Assembly: GCA_023264995.1 (NCBI GenBank)
Contig: JAHFUR010000026.1
Location: 1-56,958, forward strand
Length of the DNA: 56,958 bases
Direction: 5' to 3'
DNA from: Acidimicrobiia bacterium
Lineage (GTDB): Bacteria > Actinomycetota > Acidimicrobiia > Acidimicrobiales > AC-14
Shown here: one piece after another, positions 53,028 to 56,958 of the stretch
Layout: each line of letters opens with the position of its first letter
How positions within the stretch are numbered: position 1 is the stretch's first letter
Made by a program: the position numbers and the translations under genes
The notes under the pieces: model-generated
What the model saw: the letters and a program-made list of their open reading frames with translations, nothing else
Told to the model about the DNA's origin: nothing
Database searches by the model: none

Positions 53028-54320
53028 CTAGTTCACTTCGAAAATGGTCGGTTCGTGGACGGTGGTCGCCACCGCTTCCAGGGCCCGTTCCAGCAGCCGC
53101 TGGCGCCAGGCCCGCTCCGCCGCCGGATCGAGCGACGGGTCGCCGGCGGGGAAGGGGATGCCGCGGGTCGGGACGATGCGCGGCGCGCCCACCCGTTCGG
53201 CGATCGACGTGAGGTTGCACAGCAGGGCGGTGGGGATGCCGGCCCGTTCCAGTTCCTTCGCAAGCGTTGCCCCGCAACGCGTCCCTGTCCCTCAGGTGGC
53301 GGTGAGGATGGCGGCTCGGGCGCCGGAGTGGCGCAGGTCGGCGGCCCATTCCACGCCGAACTTGCGGGCGTTGGCCACCGACGTGCCGTTGCCGGCGGTG
53401 ACCAGGAACTCCTCGTGCAGGTGGCCGATGGCCCCTTCGCGTTCGAGCTGGCGGGCGGCGTCGAGGGGGAGGATGCGGTGGGGGTCGGCGTTGGCCCACA
53501 CCGTGGAGAACCCGCCGTGGACCGAACGCCACTCGCCGGGGACCAACGTCTCCCGGCCGGCCAGGGAGTAGCGCAGCCACCGGGTGGCCCGGGCCGACTC
53601 CAGGCTGCCGGGGTTGTCGTCGGGCACGAGGGCGCCCTCGGTGAGGATGGCGAGGGTGGAGTGGGCCAGATCTGTGACCGGGGGCGCCGGCGTGACCTTG
53701 TCGAACTTGGGGAGCGGCACCTCGGTGGCGTCGCGGTCGCCGGCCAGGCGGGCCAGGACCAGGTCGACGGCCCGTTCGGCCGCGGTGCGGTCCGCCATCC
53801 GGGGGAGGCGGGGGGCCAGGCCGACCAGGCCGTCGGCGCTGGTGAGCACGCCGCCGGCCAGCAGCTTGGCCACGGCGGCGGCCAGCACGTCGAGGGCCGC
53901 GCCCATGAGCCGGGCCGCCTCGCCGGTGGCGACCACGGGGGCGGCGCCGGCCTCGTCGATCCCGGGGTTGTCGGGGTGCATGGCGGCCACCGCCGGCAGG
54001 CCGGTGGCCATGGCCGCGGCGGCGACCCGGGCGCAGGCCAGCCCGTAACGACCGCTGGTGAACGCCGGCCCAGTGACGACGAGGTCGGGCTCGGCGGCCT
54101 GGATGAGGGCGACGATCTCGGCGATGGCCTCGGGCCGGCCGGCGGCATCGTCGTCGCCGCAGGAGACGGTGGCCACGATCTCGTGGTCGGCGCCGAGGAG
54201 CTGGGCCAGGCGCCGGCCGGGGCCGACGGGACCGGGCTGGGTGGCCGGGGGGGAGGCGGCCGCGTCCTCGCCGCCGGCGCCGATGAAGAACTGGTTCAGG
54301 TAGTGGACGATGCGAGCCAC
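53028..54320 (-). CDS. grdB: GrdB selenoprotein, substrate-binding subunit of glycine-reductase-type protein B (TGA = Sec343)
   Basis: 430-residue subunit that attacks the C-N bond of the bound amine and transfers the carboxymethyl group to GrdA. The frame from GTG 54320 (VARIVHYLNQFFIGAGGE) runs to a TGA at 53292-53294; reading it as Sec gives ILTAT-Sec-GTGTRCGATLAKELERAG and then IVPTRGIPFPAGDPSLDP to TIFEVN and a TAG at 53028. This is the exact position and context (UGTxTRCGA) of Sec in known GrdB, and the total length matches. VTGPAFTSGRYGLACA is another conserved block. A perfect hairpin follows the TGA. GTG 54320 abuts the grdE stop with GGAGG as ribosome site. Confidence 0.95.
53264..53280 (-). 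promoter_or_regulatory. candidate bacterial SECIS hairpin in grdB
   Basis: On the grdB mRNA the UGA is followed after 11 nt by GCGUUGC-GGG-GCAACGC, a perfect 7-bp stem with a 3-nt loop. Bacterial SECIS elements lie just this far downstream of the Sec codon and are read by SelB. The short loop differs from the E. coli fdhF type, as is known for clostridial grd genes. Confidence 0.6.
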
Positions 54321-55562
54321 TTACGCCTCCGGGGGACTACAGGTCAGGCGCCCGCCGCCGAGGCACCCGAGCGATGCGAGGATGACCGCGGTCGGCAGCT
54401 CCATGGCCTCGGTGGCCGCCACCCCGAGGAGGGCCAGCTCGGCCCCGCCCAGCGCCCGGTCCATCCTCGGGAGGGACAGCCGGGTGTCGTAGTTCCCGGT
54501 GCTCACCATGGCCGTGGCCCGCTCGGGGGCCACCACGATGGGCGGTCCGGTGCCGTCGGGGCCGGCCATCTCGGCGAACAGGCCCACGGTGGCGATGCCC
54601 AGGTCCTCCAGGGCATCCATCTTCAGGGCGACGTCGGCATCGGCGTTCCCGCCGCCCTCCTTGGTGAGGATGACCGCGTCGAACCCCGCGTCGGCGCATA
54701 GCTGGGCCGCCGCGGCGGAGATGCGGGCCTTCTCGCCGGCGGTGACCGGCTCGGGGCAGAGGACCACGCCGGCAAAGGACAGGTCGCGCCCGTGGCGGGC
54801 CCGGAGGGCGTTGGCCACGGGGTGGTTCTGGTGGGCCCAGGTGGGGTTGCGCAGCGACGGGTGGCCATACTGGCCGCTCACCACCGCCCCGTCGTCGATC
54901 TCGGCCGGGTCGATCAGCGCCGGTGCCTGCCCGTTGAAGCTGGCGCCCCGCACGAACACGTCCTTGAACACCCCCTGGGTCTGCAGGTTGGTGATGGCGG
55001 CGACGCGGGGCAGCCCGTCGACCGGCCCGGGGTCGACCACGGTCTCCAGCTCGTCGGGCGGGGCGTCGATGGCGGCCTCGGCCAGGCGAGCGGCCAGGGC
55101 GAGCGAGCCGCGGCGCAGAGCGTCGTCGACCTCAGCCCAGTCGGCGCCGGCGGCCGGCGTGAACTCGATGACCAGGTTGTGGGTGGCGCCGAACGGGGAG
55201 AGCTCGGCGGCCGGGCCGCACATGTCGATCACCGCTTCCTGGGCCCGGGGCAGGTAGCCGGCCACGACGACGGCCGCCCCCCGTAGCACGTGGGTGACCC
55301 CGCCGGCGGAGGCAGCGCCGAGCCACCCCGGGAAGATGCCGCCGCCTCCAGGGCCTTTGGTGCGGGGCTCCACCACGTCGAGCACCTTGACGATGCGCAC
55401 GGCCTCCCCGGGTGATGCCCAGGAGACGCCGACCTCGGCCAGGCAGGCGGCCCCCAGGATTTCCCTGGCCTCGTCGGGTGAGACGGTGAGCGCGCCGTCT
55501 CGCCAGGCGGTCGCCGGCCCGATTTCGACGCGGCGTACGCTATGGATCGACCTCGTCAGCAC
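54321..55562 (-). CDS. grdE: GrdE-like subunit of protein B, lacking the pyruvoyl-forming Cys
   Basis: 413-residue homologue of the GrdE proprotein, which in glycine reductase self-cleaves to make a pyruvoyl group that activates glycine as a Schiff base. Conserved blocks: VKVLDVVEPRTKGPGGGGIFPG (cited VLDVVEPR and GGIFPG), TNLQTQGVFKDVFVRG, NPTWAHQNHPVANALRARHG, VILTKEGGGNADADVALKM and STGNYDTRLSLPRMD. The known cleavage pair Asn-Cys in SGNCxSxxxKNPTYVH corresponds here to SGQYGHPSLRNPTWAH, so Gln231-Tyr232 replace it. Processing and Schiff-base chemistry therefore seem unlikely. GTG 55562; first gene of the operon, directly followed by grdB. Confidence 0.9.
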   Translation of the reverse strand: MLTRSIHSVRRVEIGPATAWRDGALTVSPDEAREILGAACLAEVGVSWASPGEAVRIVKVLDVVEPRTKGPGGGGIFPGWLGAASAGGVTHVLRGAAVVVAGYLPRAQEAVIDMCGPAAELSPFGATHNLVIEFTPAAGADWAEVDDALRRGSLALAARLAEAAIDAPPDELETVVDPGPVDGLPRVAAITNLQTQGVFKDVFVRGASFNGQAPALIDPAEIDDGAVVSGQYGHPSLRNPTWAHQNHPVANALRARHGRDLSFAGVVLCPEPVTAGEKARISAAAAQLCADAGFDAVILTKEGGGNADADVALKMDALEDLGIATVGLFAEMAGPDGTGPPIVVAPERATAMVSTGNYDTRLSLPRMDRALGGAELALLGVAATEAMELPTAVILASLGCLGGGRLTCSPPEA

Positions 55563-55592
55563 GCCCGGAACGGTACTCCGAGGCCGAGGCCC

Positions 55593-56672
55593 TCATTCCA
55601 GCCAGTGGGGCTGCAGCCGCTCAGGACGAAAGACCTGGCGTGGCGGTTCGGCGGCGAGGACCACGACGTGGTCCAGCGTGGCCTGCACGACGGTACGGCG
55701 CTCGGCGACGCTCATCTTCGCCCACTGCGGGCGGAGCGACTGGCCGGCGCCGGCCAGCTCCCTGAGGGCACCGAGCCGGCCGATCCGGGCGACTTCGGCC
55801 TCTGCGACCTGGAGCCGCTGGCCAACGTTGCGCTTGAGCGACAGCCACTCTTCCCGGCTGAGCTGGCCCGACGCCCACAGGTCGCCCAGGTCGTCGAGCC
55901 GGCCGCGGTGGGCGGCCAGCTCCCGCAGCGAGTCGCGCCCGTCGACGGGCGCGCCGCCCGGGCGGAGGGCGTCGAGACGGTCGAGCACCATCTGGCCGAC
56001 GGCCTCCTCGGCCAGGTCGGCGGTGACCGCCGTGCCGGAGCACCCTCCGTGGGGTGGCCCCGGGCAGACGTAGAGGTCGGCGCCGCGGGACCGAGGCATG
56101 CCTCTGAGGCCGCCGCCGCACCGCCAGCAGCGCAGAAGGCCGCTGAGCAGGTAGCGCCGGGTGGCCCGTCGGGGGCCCTTGCCCCGGGACGCATGAAGGG
56201 CGATCAGCCGGTTGTGGGTGTCCTCGTCGAGGACCTGGGGTGGGGCGACGAGCCGAGGCTGCACCAGCAGGCTGGAAAGGGAGTTCACCCGCCACGGCCC
56301 GCCGCCGGCGGTGGTGAGGCCGCGGGCGTTCCAGTCACGGACGATGGCCGACAGGGTCTCGCCGTCCAGGACGCGTCGCGCCGCCTCCCTGATGGCGACG
56401 GCTTCGTCCTCCACCACGTGACGGCGGTCGGCGCTGTGGCCGAAAGCGCGGCGCGACGGCGCCCGGTTGGGAGCGTCGGGGACAGCGGCAAGGACCGGAC
56501 CGCCCGGCGAACGTTGCCTCACCGGTTCCATGTGCGGGTCCTCACAGTCCTGGCCAGGTCGGTCTCCCTCGGATCCCGTGCACGGTTTTTTACGGGCAGG
56601 GAACTGCCCGTGCACTCCTGTACGGACCCCGGTAGCGACCTGGATGACGGGAACCGGTGATGTGTATTTCAT
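55593..56672 (-). pseudogene. large serine recombinase remnant without catalytic domain
   Basis: The last about 300 residues of the frame carry the recombinase domain (VVEDEAVAIREAARRVLDGE ... IVRDWNARGLTTAGGGPWRV, cited by EAARRVLDGETLSAI and WNARGLTTAGG), a zinc ribbon (LLRCWRCGGGLRG ... LYVCPG) and the C-terminal coiled-coil region. The N-terminal resolvase domain with the catalytic Ser is missing; the first about 55 residues are not recombinase-like and no upstream frame supplies it. It is most likely a decayed integrase. Its stop is 30 bp from the grdE start, so it marks the left border of the grd operon and suggests past mobility. Confidence 0.75.
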
Positions 56673-56788
56673 CGCCGGACCGGGCCGGGTGGGCCTGATG
56701 CTTTCCTATTTCTGTCAGTTTGTCTGAAATAGAGCGCCGACGATCGGCGTTGAGACTGTCTATTTCATCCCGGTCTACTACGAAATAC
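56664..56788. repeat. cluster of TATTTCA motifs and nested inverted repeat
   Basis: This AT-richer 282-bp stretch upstream of the recombinase remnant has at least five TATTTC/GAAATA motifs (about 56664, 56707, 56727, 56761, 56782). Two of them form a 9-bp inverted repeat TGAAATAGA (56725-56733) / TCTATTTCA (56759-56767), with an inner hairpin CGCCGA-CGA-TCGGCG (56735-56749). It may be a recombinase binding or attachment site, or an operator array. No intact gene is seen between 56673 and 56954. Confidence 0.45.
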
Positions 56789-56954
56789 GGTGACGAGAAT
56801 CTCTCCGTCAAACAAGTATTGCCACCGACAGGAGCACGCAATACAGTGCCGACCACATCCAGTGGTATCCGCTCGGGCCCGCACCGCAACGCCGCAGCAT
56901 CTTTCGTCGCAGCCGTGCGTGGGGGCCCAAGCCCAACCTATGCAGGGGGGAAGT

Positions 56955-56958
56955 ATGA
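56955..56958 (+). other. possible gene start at the window edge
   Basis: An ATG at 56955 is preceded by GGGGGGAAG, a good ribosome site, 2-3 nt upstream. A + strand gene may begin here, but only its first codon is inside the window. Confidence 0.25.

Noticed and set aside
51131-54320. grdA and grdB as pseudogenes interrupted by stop codons
   Set aside because: Both stops are TGA at the exact family selenocysteine positions, the frames continue with conserved sequence, and grdB has a hairpin just after the codon.
56590-56889. Minus-strand 99-codon frame upstream of the recombinase remnant
   Set aside because: It shows no domain, runs through the repeat cluster and does not restore the missing resolvase domain.

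Overview
The window is high-GC, gene-dense bacterial DNA, most likely from an actinobacterium. Support comes from DUF1206, DUF732-like and DUF1059 proteins, a stand-alone LigD-type polymerase, an actinobacterial-style [NiFe] hydrogenase large subunit and frequent GTG starts. The class cannot be fixed from sequence alone; an uncultured soil or sediment lineage is an inference. I see no rRNA, tRNA or CRISPR array.

Layout. 1-5.8 kb: 3' part of a DEAD-box helicase, a rhodanese, PEP carboxylase, a small phosphatase/rhodanese-like protein and an FmdE-like protein. 6-13.3 kb: a dipeptide-type ABC system split in two, with binding protein, methyltransferase and fused double ATPase on +, and the two permeases on -; a low-GC NYN nuclease sits between them. 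13.4-19.7 kb: envelope lipid genes (DedA-PAP2 fusion, DUF1206, PAP2-DAG kinase, PAP2) plus a PQQ-type sugar dehydrogenase lipoprotein. 19.7-23.4 kb: a very large delta-60/FN3/RCC1 repeat protein that appears split by a one-base frameshift. 23.5-27.2 kb: cupin, histidine phosphatase, glucose-6-phosphate isomerase and a matrixin-like protease. 27.4-29.3 kb: an isolated [NiFe] hydrogenase large subunit, followed by a diiron MBL protein. 30.1-34.0 kb: LigD polymerase, glycosyltransferase, TrmA-like methyltransferase and FMN reductase. 34.1-39.5 kb: a complete branched-chain amino-acid ABC operon (livJHMGF) with a 68-bp tandem hairpin array between livM and livG. 39.5-40.8 kb: a broken ECF sigma factor between two long palindromes. 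40.8-47.8 kb (-): multicopper oxidase, MacB-type exporter, DUF732-like protein, SPFH protein, DUF1059 and a thioredoxin with the unusual GPDCRPC site. 48-50.8 kb: an unusual protein with two methylglyoxal-synthase-like domains and a SorC domain, with a partner. 51.1-55.6 kb: a glycine-reductase-type operon. 55.6-57 kb: a decayed serine recombinase and an AT-richer repeat cluster.

The main discovery is the grdE-grdB-grdC-grdA operon. Two genes contain in-frame TGA codons exactly where glycine reductase has selenocysteine: Sec46 in GrdA (context CFV-U-TAAGAM) and Sec343 in GrdB (ILTAT-U-GTGTRCGA). The GrdB UGA is followed 11 nt later by a perfect 7-bp hairpin, a SECIS candidate. Conventional gene calling cuts both genes at the TGA. 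The operon is atypical: GrdE has Gln-Tyr where known GrdE has the Asn-Cys pair that becomes the pyruvoyl group, and no grdD is present. A thioredoxin of the grd-associated kind lies 3.3 kb downstream on the same strand. This suggests a selenium-dependent reductase with an altered substrate-activating subunit in a high-GC bacterium.
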